A stretch of DNA of 64,000 nt from an uncultured Eubacteriales bacterium (GTDB lineage Bacteria; Bacillota; Clostridia; Oscillospirales; UBA644). The position numbers were made by a program, and so were the translations under genes. The DNA lies in contig URFZ01000012.1 in the NCBI GenBank assembly GCA_900547165.1, positions 3,637-67,636 on the forward strand. Reading direction: 5' to 3'. Below are positions 1 to 7,791 of this stretch, in pieces. The notes under the pieces are model-generated. The model was not told where the DNA came from. It saw nothing but the letters and a program-made list of their open reading frames with translations, and did no database searches. The first letter of the stretch is position 1. Each line of letters begins with the position of its first letter.

Positions 1-2
1 AC

Positions 3-491
3 AAGATAGTTTACTGCGAAAGCAACTACTATGTGATTTCGAGAATAATTGAGAAAATCGTCGGAATGCCGGTTGACGAATGGGCACTTAAAAATTTGTT
101 CAACCCGCTTCACTTTGAATATGTTTCATGGGGCAGATGCCCGCAGGGACATACTTTCTGCGGCAGCGGTCTTTCTTTGCGAACACAAGACATGGCAAAG
201 TTCGGAATGATATATGCGAACAACGGCATATATGAGGGCAAACGTTACCTTTCCAAAGAATGGATAAAGCTTGCGACAAATGTTTTCAAAGTCGACGACT
301 TCGGCGGCTACGGCTACGCCGTGCAGAAAACCGCATACATGAAGGAAAACGAGTTTTATCTTGTCGGCGCGGGAGACCAGACGGTGGTTTTCAGGATAGG
401 AAAACCGCAGGTCATCGCTTTCCATGCGGCGGGAGCGGGCGGACACCTCGGACTGCTCAAAACCGTTGTTGACATTATGAGAGAAGACTGA
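3..491 (+). CDS. Serine hydrolase / class C beta-lactamase-like protein, 3' part only
   Basis: The reading frame is open to the left edge, so the N-terminus with the SxxK nucleophile lies outside; 162 residues are visible. The segment after the second motif looks like the penicillin-binding-protein/beta-lactamase class C fold: a helix resembling 'YYVISRIIEKIVG', then 'FGMIYANNG' and 'LSKEWIK', both shared with the intact homologue at 13492-14913 ('FGLMLANGG', 'LSQEWVD'). At the place of the usual Tyr-x-Asn motif it reads Tyr-Cys-Glu, so the catalytic Asn may be replaced. Family members are esterases, D,D-peptidases or amidases, and the substrate cannot be told from sequence. A 15-bp hairpin terminator follows directly, so this is the last gene of its unit. 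Confidence 0.75.
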   Translation, partial: KIVYCESNYYVISRIIEKIVGMPVDEWALKNLFNPLHFEYVSWGRCPQGHTFCGSGLSLRTQDMAKFGMIYANNGIYEGKRYLSKEWIKLATNVFKVDDFGGYGYAVQKTAYMKENEFYLVGAGDQTVVFRIGKPQVIAFHAAGAGGHLGLLKTVVDIMRED

Positions 492-494
492 AGA

Positions 495-541
495 ATATGA
501 AGCGTATGCAAATATAAGTCCGCATACGCTTCATATTTTTA
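495..541 (+). terminator. Rho-independent terminator after the serine hydrolase
   Basis: A perfect 15-bp stem (495-509 with 522-536), a 12-nt loop and five T residues. It lies between the convergent serine hydrolase and GreA-type genes. Confidence 0.85.
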
Positions 542-564
542 TATATTGCAGTATTTTCAATCCG

Positions 565-1056
565 TCAGACAATAGGCTTGCCGTGGTCGGTCTGTTCCAC
601 TTTTCGCAGAATCACATCGTAACTGCCGCCGTTTTTGAGCGAAACCGTCACGCGGTCGCCCTCTTTGTGTCCCATTATCGCTTTTCCGACGGGAGATTCA
701 ACACTTATCATATCGTTATCTATGTCTATATTGACGGTTGAAACAAGCAGCACGGTCTGTTCTTCGTTGTCATCTTCAAAATAAAGGGTAACACGGCTGA
801 AAATTCCCGCGCCGTCGCCGACGGTGTAATCCTCGATAACCTCGGCGGTATCAATCATTTTAGTAAGATAACGTATGCGGCGTTCGTTCTTGTTTTGCTC
901 CTGTTTTGCGCATTTATATTCCGCATTTTCGGAAAGGTCGCCGTATTCGCGGGTTCTTTTTACTTCTTTAAGCAGTTCGCCGCGAAGTTCACAAACACGG
1001 TAATGCAGTTCTTCTTTCATTTCCTTTATATCGGATTCGGTCAATTTGTTGTGCAT
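565..1056 (-). CDS. greA: GreA/GreB-family transcription elongation factor
   Basis: A 163-residue protein, close to the usual GreA length of about 158. Gre factors enter the RNA polymerase secondary channel and stimulate cleavage of backtracked RNA. The N-terminal coiled coil carries the acidic tip 'YGDLSENAEY' (D40, E43), and the C-terminal FKBP-like domain has 'SVESPVGKAIMGHKEGD', the GreA hallmark. The start at 1056 is chosen because AAGGAGAT lies 6-7 nt upstream at 1063-1070; a longer reading up to 1122 would place the ribosome site inside the gene. A consensus promoter (1079-1107) shows it is monocistronic. The family is certain; whether it is the main GreA or a second paralogue cannot be decided here. 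Confidence 0.85.
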   Translation of the reverse strand: MHNKLTESDIKEMKEELHYRVCELRGELLKEVKRTREYGDLSENAEYKCAKQEQNKNERRIRYLTKMIDTAEVIEDYTVGDGAGIFSRVTLYFEDDNEEQTVLLVSTVNIDIDNDMISVESPVGKAIMGHKEGDRVTVSLKNGGSYDVILRKVEQTDHGKPIV

Positions 1057-1078
1057 ATAAATATCTCCTTTTACAAGA

Positions 1079-1107
1079 ATTATAGCACCGACCGCAGCAA
1101 AAGTCAA
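1079..1107 (-). promoter_or_regulatory. Promoter of the greA-like gene
   Basis: TTGACT (1107-1102), 17 nt, TATAAT (1084-1079) on the reverse strand, about 20 nt upstream of the start codon. Confidence 0.8.
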
Positions 1108-1202
1108 GAATGAAAAATTCACGGAATGTATTTTTATCGGTCAACAAAATTCTATAAACGGGTGGTAAAATTATTCCATACTGAAAATTACGGAGAATGC
1201 TT

Positions 1203-4127
1203 ATGTTATCACTTAAAAACATAATCAAGGATTACCCGGTAGGCGACGGCGTTGTTCACGCGCTCAAAGGCGTTGACGTCGAATTCAGAAAAAATGAATT
1301 TGTTGCCATACTCGGGCAATCTGGCTGCGGCAAAACGACCCTGCTAAATATAATCGGCGGACTTGACCGCTACACTTCGGGCGACCTTATAATCAACGGT
1401 CGCTCAACCAAGGAGTTCAAGGACAGGGATTGGGACGCATACAGAAACCATTCTATCGGATTTGTGTTCCAAAACTACAACCTTATCCCCCATCAGACGG
1501 TTCTTTCCAATGTCGAACTTGCATTGACGCTTTCGGGCGTTCCGAAATCCGAGAGAAGAAAAAGAGCCGTCGAAGCGCTTGAAAAAGTCGGACTCGGCGA
1601 CCAGTTAAAGAAGAAGCCGAATCAGATGTCGGGCGGACAGATGCAGAGAGTTGCCATTGCCCGCGCGATTGTCAACGACCCCGACATACTGCTTGCAGAT
1701 GAACCCACAGGCGCGCTGGATTCTTCCACGAGCGTTCAAATAATGGAGATTCTTAAAGAAATCTCAAAAGACAAACTTATTATAATGGTCACGCACAACC
1801 CCGAACTTGCGGAGCAGTATGCGACAAGAACCATAAAGTTGTTGGACGGAAAGATAATATCTGATTCTGACCCGTACACAAACGAAACCAAAACGGAGCC
1901 TATCGGCAAAAAAGAGCAAAAGAAAGTCAAAAAGCCGTCCATGTCGTTCTTCACGGCGTTGGCTCTTTCGAGAAACAACCTTATCACGAAAAAAGGGCGC
2001 ACGCTTCTGACGGCATTCGCGGGCAGTATAGGAATTATCGGAATTGCACTTATACTTTCGGTCTCGACGGGCGTCAACAACTATATAAAACAGGTGCAGG
2101 AAGACACCTTGACCTCTTACCCCATAACCATTGAAGCCGAATCGGTCGATATGAGTTCCATGCTTTCGGCGATGACTGACAGAGAAGAGGACAAAGACCA
2201 CGACAACGACAAAGTATATGCAAATTCCGCAATGTATGAGATGATGAATCGTCTCAACAATCCGAACAAGTCTGTAAACGACATGAAGAGTTTTCGTGCA
2301 TTTATCGAAAGCGGAACAAGCGGCATGGACGAATTTCTTTCGGGCATACGCTACGGTTACGACGTAGACCTCGGCATTTACACAAAGGACGCGAACGGCT
2401 CGATAAACAAATCCGATATTCAGGCGCTTATGGAGACCATGTACGGCGACGTTGCGGGTTCGGAGATGATGTCAACATATTACGACTCTCTCGAAATATG
2501 GTCGCAGCTTCTTCCCGGAGACGACGGACAGACCGTCAGCGACGTTGTAAAAAGTCAATACGATGTGGTTGCGGGGAAATGGCCCGAAAACTATGACGAA
2601 GTCGTTCTCGTTTTAAGCAAGAACAATGAGATAAACGACTTCACAACGTACGCATTGAGCCTTAAAACGCTTGACACTTTCAAAGATGAGTTTGATAAAT
2701 ATATGAACGGCGGAACGGTTGACATCGAAACTCTTTCTTGGAGTTATGAGGATATAATGTCAATCAGTCCGAGAATTATTCTGCCGTCGGACAGTTTTTC
2801 TTACGATGAAGAAAGCAAGACGTATACAGACCTGAGAGAAAGCGAACAGGGACTTGAATACCTCTATTCGAGCAAATCGACGGCATTGAAGATAGTCGGT
2901 ATAATCAAACCGAGCGAAAGCGCGACATCAACAATGATTCGCGGCGGGCTTGCATACACGTCAAAACTGACAGACTATATAATAGAAAAGGCAAACAATT
3001 CCGATATAGTAAAAAAGCAACTCGAAAACGATGATACGGACATTTTGACGAATCTGCCGTTCCCGTCCGACACGGAGATTCCGTCCGACGAAAAAATCGC
3101 TTCCGTCAAGGAGTATTTGAACGGTCTGAACGACACCGAAAAAGCGCTTGTCTACGTCAGCATAAAATCCGTTCCTGCGGACGCGGACACACAGGCATTC
3201 ATAGACGCTCAAATGCAGGGACTCGAAAGAGCGGATATGGAAAAGACGCTTACGCAGGCGCTGAAACAGCAAATGCAGCTTGATGAAAAAACGCTTGCGT
3301 CGTATATCGCCGAAATGAGTGACGAAGAAATAACGGAGAACATGAAAAACATACTTTCCGCACAATATGCGGCGCAGTATGCGGCACAGGTAACGGCACA
3401 ACTTTCGCAATACACGACCGAACAACTTTGCGCAATGTTCAACTCTTCCGAATTTTCGGACGCCGACTACCTGATGATGTATGAGCATATCCTGCCCGCG
3501 ACCATATCTTCTTCAACTTACAAGAAAAACCTCGAAAAACTCGGCTATGTCGATCCCGAAGACCCCGATACCATAGACCTTTACGTCTCGACTTTTGAAA
3601 ACAAGGACAAAATTGCCGACATAATCGCAAAATATAACGAGGGCAAGGACGAAAAAGATCAGATAACATACACGGACTATGTTGCGCTTCTGATGTCAAG
3701 CGTGACCACCATTATCAGCGCAATATCTTATGTCCTTATGGCGTTTGTTGCAATCTCGCTCATCGTTTCGTCTATTATGATAGGAATAATCACATATATC
3801 TCGGTTATTGAAAGAACGAAAGAGATAGGCATACTGCGTTCTATCGGCGCATCAAAGAGAGATATTTCGAGAGTATTCAACGCGGAAACGTTTATGGTCG
3901 GTCTTGCGGCTGGCGTTCTCGGAATAGCGATAACGCTTCTGCTTTGCATACCCGTTAACGCAATAATTCATCATCTGACGGAGATTTCCGAACTCTCCGC
4001 CGCATTGCCGCCCGTAGCAGGAGTGATTCTTGTGGCGATAAGCGTACTGCTGACGATGATAGCGGGACTTCTTCCTGCAAGAATAGCGGCAAAAAAAGAC
4101 CCCGTCGAGGCATTGAGAACAGAGTAA
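1203..4127 (+). CDS. ABC transporter with fused ATPase and FtsX/MacB-type permease
   Basis: A 974-residue fusion. The N-terminal ATPase (about 1-230) has Walker A GQSGCGKTT (38-46), signature SGGQ (143-146), Walker B ILLADE (162-167) and switch His198. A charged linker leads to a first membrane helix (about 268-290), a roughly 550-residue extracellular region, and three more helices in the last 130 residues with the FtsX-like 'ERTKEIGILRSIGASKRDI'. This is the MacB/LolCDE-like layout: such proteins act as mechanotransmitters or exporters of peptides or lipoproteins rather than importers. The second in-frame ATG (1203) is preferred, since GGAG at 1192-1195 sits 7 nt before it and only 1 nt before the ATG at 1197. 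The extracellular part contains an Ala/Gln-rich segment ('QYAAQYAAQVTAQL'). No two-component system or substrate gene is adjacent, so the cargo is unknown. Confidence 0.88.
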   Translation: MLSLKNIIKDYPVGDGVVHALKGVDVEFRKNEFVAILGQSGCGKTTLLNIIGGLDRYTSGDLIINGRSTKEFKDRDWDAYRNHSIGFVFQNYNLIPHQTVLSNVELALTLSGVPKSERRKRAVEALEKVGLGDQLKKKPNQMSGGQMQRVAIARAIVNDPDILLADEPTGALDSSTSVQIMEILKEISKDKLIIMVTHNPELAEQYATRTIKLLDGKIISDSDPYTNETKTEPIGKKEQKKVKKPSMSFFTALALSRNNLITKKGRTLLTAFAGSIGIIGIALILSVSTGVNNYIKQVQEDTLTSYPITIEAESVDMSSMLSAMTDREEDKDHDNDKVYANSAMYEMMNRLNNPNKSVNDMKSFRAFIESGTSGMDEFLSGIRYGYDVDLGIYTKDANGSINKSDIQALMETMYGDVAGSEMMSTYYDSLEIWSQLLPGDDGQTVSDVVKSQYDVVAGKWPENYDEVVLVLSKNNEINDFTTYALSLKTLDTFKDEFDKYMNGGTVDIETLSWSYEDIMSISPRIILPSDSFSYDEESKTYTDLRESEQGLEYLYSSKSTALKIVGIIKPSESATSTMIRGGLAYTSKLTDYIIEKANNSDIVKKQLENDDTDILTNLPFPSDTEIPSDEKIASVKEYLNGLNDTEKALVYVSIKSVPADADTQAFIDAQMQGLERADMEKTLTQALKQQMQLDEKTLASYIAEMSDEEITENMKNILSAQYAAQYAAQVTAQLSQYTTEQLCAMFNSSEFSDADYLMMYEHILPATISSSTYKKNLEKLGYVDPEDPDTIDLYVSTFENKDKIADIIAKYNEGKDEKDQITYTDYVALLMSSVTTIISAISYVLMAFVAISLIVSSIMIGIITYISVIERTKEIGILRSIGASKRDISRVFNAETFMVGLAAGVLGIAITLLLCIPVNAIIHHLTEISELSAALPPVAGVILVAISVLLTMIAGLLPARIAAKKDPVEALRTE

Positions 4128-4187
4128 AGCAAAATTTCCCGATTACGGAAAACTTTTCTCGGATACGCTGTTTTGTCCGTTAGGGAC

Positions 4188-4216
4188 TTGCATTTGTGAA
4201 AAAAGTGTGATATAAT
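4188..4216 (+). promoter_or_regulatory. Promoter of the Nudix gene
   Basis: TTGCAT (4188-4193), 17 nt, TATAAT (4211-4216). The -10 lies inside the left arm of the hairpin at 4199-4255. Confidence 0.75.
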
Positions 4217-4258
4217 ATTTTTGATAAGTCATCAAAATATATATCGCACTTTTTTCGT
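4199..4258 (+). terminator. Long hairpin terminating the ABC transporter unit
   Basis: The arms 4199-4225 and 4231-4255 pair over about 25 bp with two single-base bulges and one G-U, around a 5-nt loop. The right arm ends in a T run. The same DNA carries the -10 and start region of the Nudix promoter, so one sequence seems to end one transcript and start the next. Confidence 0.7.
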
Positions 4259-4320
4259 TTTTGAGAACCGAAAGAAAAAACGTCCGGAAAAAGTTTTTTC
4301 CGAACGGGATAGGACAAAAA

Positions 4321-4728
4321 ATGCTTCACGAAAAATCCTGCGGCGCGGTTTTGTTTACAACAGAAAAGGAAATTAAAAAGTTTCTGCTTGTCGAGTCAAA
4401 TTACTTCGGCTTTCCGAAAGGTCATGTCGAGGAAAATGAAACAGAGCAGGAAACCGCTTTGCGCGAAATTAAAGAAGAAACGGGGGTCGACGCAAAGATA
4501 ATCCCCGGCTTCCGCGAAACGGTCAATTACAAATTGCCAAACGGAAATGTCAAAGAGGTTGTTTTCTTCATCGCGGAATATGCGCCCCAGCCGTACACGG
4601 TCAACAGAACCGAGCTGCGGGGAATCACCTTGCTGACCTATGATAAAGCGATCAAGCGGATAACGTATCCCGACACACGCAACGTGCTCAAAGATGCAAA
4701 CGAGTGGCTCAAACGGCACGGATATTAG
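4321..4728 (+). CDS. Nudix hydrolase, bis(5'-nucleosyl)-tetraphosphatase-like
   Basis: A 135-residue protein with a complete Nudix box (residues 34-56: G, five residues, E, seven residues, REIKEETGV), which binds the metal for hydrolysis of nucleoside diphosphate-X bonds. The start 'EKSCGAVLF' and the 'FGFPKGHVE' lead-in resemble the asymmetric Ap4A hydrolase branch, which removes diadenosine polyphosphates. Exact substrate is inferred, since Nudix specificity is hard to read from sequence. The ATG at 4321 is used; an in-frame TTG at 4261 would add 20 basic residues without homology. Transcribed alone from the promoter at 4188-4216 and ended by the hairpin at 4740-4783. Confidence 0.85.
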   Translation: MLHEKSCGAVLFTTEKEIKKFLLVESNYFGFPKGHVEENETEQETALREIKEETGVDAKIIPGFRETVNYKLPNGNVKEVVFFIAEYAPQPYTVNRTELRGITLLTYDKAIKRITYPDTRNVLKDANEWLKRHGY

Positions 4729-4739
4729 ACAAAAATAAA

Positions 4740-4783
4740 AATAATCGCGACAATGTTTTTACTGAACGCCGCGATTATTTTTT
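4740..4783 (+). terminator. Bidirectional terminator between convergent genes
   Basis: A 10-bp stem (4740-4749 with 4770-4779) followed by T residues, with an A-rich left flank that gives a T tract on the other strand for the gene ending at 4797. Confidence 0.8.
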
Positions 4784-4796
4784 ATTATGCCGCTGT

Positions 4797-5357
4797 TTAT
4801 TTCAGGCAATCTTTCAGTTCGCCGAATGTGATGGGAGAGACGATGCCTTTTTTGCCTATCAGGCTTACTGCGCAGAAGCCGAGCATACCGTAAAAATGAA
4901 GCTCGTTGCCGTTTTCAAGAGAAACGCAGAATTTACATATCCCCCTTTCACCGTTTTCAGCTCGAAAATCAACTATCTTTTTACCGACACAGCGGCAGAA
5001 AAATTTATCAGGGATAAAGTTTACGGCTTTTTCCGCGGCGAAACTTCCAAACTGAATATCGATTCTCTCTTCCTCGGGGAAAAATACCGAAAGGCTTTCG
5101 CCGCCGTCAAGATCAAGAATAAAGGCATCTTCCACAACGGTATGACGGACAAGCGAAAAGTCATCGGGAATATTGTCAAAGCGCGACCAATAATCGCGAT
5201 CCGCCTCTCCGAGACGTTCAAGTCGGTTATACACGGCGGCTTCGATATATTCGCGCCGAAGAAAAACCGCGTCGCCGAGACAGCGCAGCCCCTCAACGGT
5301 TCTTCCGATATATTTTTTTGTTATCTCTTCGCATTTTTGCGGGCTGTCAAAAATCAT
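4797..5357 (-). CDS. Uncharacterised 186-residue protein
   Basis: I do not recognise a family. The start at 5357 is set by GGAGG shortly upstream on the reverse strand; the frame continues further up to 5681 but crosses the divergent promoter and lipoprotein gene, so the long version is rejected. No signal peptide or membrane helix is visible, so the product is probably cytosolic. The N-terminal half is acidic with many aromatic residues (for example 'ADRDYWSRFDNI'), the C-terminal half is beta-rich with a 'CxxC' (ICKFC). It faces the lipoprotein gene at 5446 across an 88-bp divergent gap. Confidence 0.6.
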   Translation of the reverse strand: MIFDSPQKCEEITKKYIGRTVEGLRCLGDAVFLRREYIEAAVYNRLERLGEADRDYWSRFDNIPDDFSLVRHTVVEDAFILDLDGGESLSVFFPEEERIDIQFGSFAAEKAVNFIPDKFFCRCVGKKIVDFRAENGERGICKFCVSLENGNELHFYGMLGFCAVSLIGKKGIVSPITFGELKDCLK

Positions 5358-5388
5358 AAAAACCTCCGTTGCGAACAAAGCGCAGGAC

Positions 5389-5417
5389 TTGCAATCCGAA
5401 AAATTTTGTGTTATACT
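5389..5417 (+). promoter_or_regulatory. Promoter of the lipoprotein / ureidoglycolate-lyase-like unit
   Basis: TTGCAA (5389-5394), 17 nt, TATACT (5412-5417); the predicted start of transcription lies about 20 nt before the ATG at 5446. Confidence 0.8.
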
Positions 5418-5445
5418 GTTATCAAATAAACTACGGGACGATACA

Positions 5446-5880
5446 ATGATTAAAAGAACTGTTACGATATGCTTGTTTTTTCTCGCCTTTTGCCTTATTA
5501 CAGGCTGTGGAAGAAATTCCGAGCCGATAGACAAAAACGATTCGGCGGCAATAGACGAATATTTCAGATTTGAAAACGCACCGAAAGACATTATCCCTTT
5601 TTTAAAAGGAACAAAACAGTTGACGGAAGATGACGTTATTCGTATTTCCGAAAATGAGAATCCGAGCCTTGAAGACTTCAAAGACTTTAAGTGCGTCTTT
5701 TCGGGAAATGAGAATGCCTATGTGGTGGACTTCAAGGTCAACGACCGTATCAGCCTGCAATATGTTTACAATGCGGAAGAAGATGACATCTCTTTTTTGC
5801 TTGTCTGTGCGGATGATTCGACCGCGATAGACATCAGAAAGGGAGACGTCAGAAAATATATAAACGACAGAAAGGTATAA
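5446..5880 (+). CDS. Small predicted lipoprotein, function unknown
   Basis: A 144-residue protein with a classic lipoprotein signal: basic start 'MIKR', a hydrophobic stretch and the lipobox 'LITGC' with the lipidated Cys at 21. The mature part is acidic ('ENENPSLEDFKDFK') with no recognised domain. Predicted to be tethered to the outer face of the membrane. Start chosen at the ATG after the promoter at 5389-5417; only a weak GGGAC precedes it. The next gene begins 5 nt after the stop, so the two are probably co-transcribed. Confidence 0.7.
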   Translation: MIKRTVTICLFFLAFCLITGCGRNSEPIDKNDSAAIDEYFRFENAPKDIIPFLKGTKQLTEDDVIRISENENPSLEDFKDFKCVFSGNENAYVVDFKVNDRISLQYVYNAEEDDISFLLVCADDSTAIDIRKGDVRKYINDRKV

Positions 5881-5885
5881 TACTC

Positions 5886-6377
5886 ATGAGACAGGTCAAA
5901 GCAATTCCCATAACACATGAAAATTTTGCGCCGTTCGGGCAGTTCTACACCATGGCAGACCCGAAAGGCTATGCTTTATGCGGAGAGATCCACAAATTTT
6001 TCCCCGACAGATTGACGGCTTCGGCAAATCACAATGTAGGATATTCTCCGATACTCGTCAAAAAGCCTGAAAGAATGATAATTTCCGCGGTTGAATACCA
6101 TACCACGACTTGGGAAATGATAATGCCGCTGAACGATGATATGGTTCTTCATGTTGCACCCGCATCGGCAGGAACGCCCGTTCCCGACTTGGCGCAGGCG
6201 TTTATCGTTCCGAAGAATACTCTTGTCAAGATAAATGCCGCGATATGGCATCTTGCGCCTCTTCCGAAAAGCGCGGACGAACTTTGCGCGATGATAATCC
6301 TGCCGGAATGTACTTACGCAAATGACTGCACCGTTGTTCCGCTCAAAGAGGAAGAGCAATTCGAGATAATTTTCTGA
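5886..6377 (+). CDS. Ureidoglycolate lyase-like cupin protein
   Basis: A 163-residue protein resembling the AllA family (ureidoglycolate lyase, which releases urea and glyoxylate in purine/allantoin breakdown). The start 'AIPITHENFAPFGQFY' matches the family's 'FAPFG' opening, and 'INAAIWHLAPLP' matches the conserved Trp-His near the cupin core. No other allantoin genes are nearby, so the in vivo reaction is uncertain; in Clostridia such isolated homologues may act on another small carboxylate. It is coupled to the preceding lipoprotein gene and ends at the strong terminator 6428-6470. Confidence 0.65.
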   Translation: MRQVKAIPITHENFAPFGQFYTMADPKGYALCGEIHKFFPDRLTASANHNVGYSPILVKKPERMIISAVEYHTTTWEMIMPLNDDMVLHVAPASAGTPVPDLAQAFIVPKNTLVKINAAIWHLAPLPKSADELCAMIILPECTYANDCTVVPLKEEEQFEIIF

Positions 6378-6427
6378 ATTAAACAATTAAAAAAGACAGA
6401 TAACGGAATATCTTTCCCTTTTCCAAA

Positions 6428-6470
6428 CGGGGCTGTAAAAAACTTACGTTTTTTACAGCCCCGTATTTTT
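6428..6470 (+). terminator. Terminator, GGGGCTGTAAA hairpin family (copy A)
   Basis: A perfect 16-bp stem (6428-6443 with 6448-6463), loop TTAC, then TATTTTT. It is one of at least four related hairpins in the window (see 9535, 12198, 31676). Confidence 0.9.
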
Positions 6471-6494
6471 CAGTCTGATGTCAAACACTCCGTA

Positions 6495-7046
6495 TCAACG
6501 GGCATTTCTTAAAACCATAACGGTAAAATTACCGTCCGAATAACCAATGCCCACATTATAACTCTTATCTGAATTATCCGCAAAATACATGATGGCGTCA
6601 TCTGACGACATATCGGAAGCGGAAACGGTGAAACCCGCTTTTTTTACCGCTTCAAGGTAATCTGCCGCGTCGTCATACGTTGCATCCGAAAAGGATATGG
6701 TTAAAAGTCTTCCCGATGCGGAGATGACCTTATTTTTCTGTTTGCCGAATTTCGGTTCGGGAATAACCTGAGTGAAACCGTCTTCACCCCAAGCCTCCGT
6801 CACAGCGGAGGACTGCTGCTGTGCGGACGTGGTTTGCGAAGTACTGTCTGGGGATGAATCCGAACCGTTGTTTTTCTCCGTATGGGGAACGGTCACTATC
6901 TCCGTTTCTATCTCCCCCGCAGCATTTGTTCTGGTGACAACAACTGTCTCATATGACTGAGATGAAGAGTTATCTTTCTCCCCTCCGCAAGCGCAAATTC
7001 CGAGCGCAAGAACGAATGCAAGCGGTATCAGTAAAAATTTTTTCAT
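6495..7046 (-). CDS. Predicted lipoprotein with IPEPxFG domain (A)
   Basis: A 183-residue protein with a signal peptide and lipobox 'ICAC' (Cys20), then a Ser/Thr/Gln-rich disordered linker (about 25-85) and a folded C-terminal domain that starts at 'IPEPKFG'. The C-terminal domain shares the 'IPEPxFG' start, a central '(A/T)xKxGF' helix and the 'YNVG/YTVNV...NF/IFxL' ending with the adjacent gene, so the two are paralogues. Its ATG overlaps the stop of the upstream gene by 4 nt (ATGA), which indicates translational coupling. Function unknown; both products should sit on the outer membrane face. Confidence 0.75.
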   Translation of the reverse strand: MKKFLLIPLAFVLALGICACGGEKDNSSSQSYETVVVTRTNAAGEIETEIVTVPHTEKNNGSDSSPDSTSQTTSAQQQSSAVTEAWGEDGFTQVIPEPKFGKQKNKVISASGRLLTISFSDATYDDAADYLEAVKKAGFTVSASDMSSDDAIMYFADNSDKSYNVGIGYSDGNFTVMVLRNAR

Positions 7047-7735
7047 TTCGAATTCTCCTTCTCTGCTGTTGACGGTGCGGAAATGTTCAATCTGAAAATA
7101 TTGTCGGAAAAAATCACGTTGACGGTATAGCCGTCGGAGTTTTCATAGATTCTGTTTACGGCACCTTTCGCCTGATTGTTGCTTTCGACTTCTTCTTCAT
7201 AATCAAGAACAAAGCCTTTTTCCGTTATTTTTGCGCAATACGCTTCTGCCTGCGCGGAAGAAACATCGGAATACTCACTTATGAAACCGAGAGCTTCCGA
7301 AAAAGAGGACTTTGTTTTGGTGCCGAAGTCAGGTTCCGGTATCTTATCGGAAAGAGATTCATATCCCCAAGGAATTGAATACGTTTCTTTGCCTTCAAGT
7401 TCGTTGAATGTATAGAAAAAGCCGTTATCAAAGCCGACGGAATAGTATCCTTCATTGTATTCCTTAAAATAAGCAACTATCTTTGCTTTATCTGCCTGTG
7501 TCATGGCATCGTAGCCTGCAAACCCGTAATTCTCTCCGAAAATCTCTGTAATGAAATTTCTTTCAAAATCGCTGAGATCGTCAAGTGTTTTCGGCACATA
7601 AGAGACCGCAAGCGTTTCGCCCTGTTTGAAACCGGGAGCGGCATAGTCGGAACCGTCGTTATAATATTGATAATGACAGGCACCGAGCACAAAAGCAAAG
7701 CAAATAACAATGAACAAAGTAAACACTTTTTTCAT
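7043..7735 (-). CDS. Predicted lipoprotein with IPEPxFG domain (B)
   Basis: A 230-residue protein with lipobox 'LGAC' (Cys20). A middle region of about 100 acidic and aromatic residues precedes a C-terminal domain beginning 'IPEPDFG', related to that of the downstream gene. The ribosome site is a G-rich AAGGGGGG just upstream of the ATG at 7735. With its neighbour it forms a two-gene unit that lies 56 bp after the foldase gene in the same direction, so the three may be co-transcribed from 9400-9428. No known family recognised. Confidence 0.75.
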   Translation of the reverse strand: MKKVFTLFIVICFAFVLGACHYQYYNDGSDYAAPGFKQGETLAVSYVPKTLDDLSDFERNFITEIFGENYGFAGYDAMTQADKAKIVAYFKEYNEGYYSVGFDNGFFYTFNELEGKETYSIPWGYESLSDKIPEPDFGTKTKSSFSEALGFISEYSDVSSAQAEAYCAKITEKGFVLDYEEEVESNNQAKGAVNRIYENSDGYTVNVIFSDNIFRLNISAPSTAEKENSK

Positions 7736-7791
7736 CGTTTTCGCCCCCCTTGTTGCCGACGCCTGTCATATAAATAAAAATCAGTTGGTTA

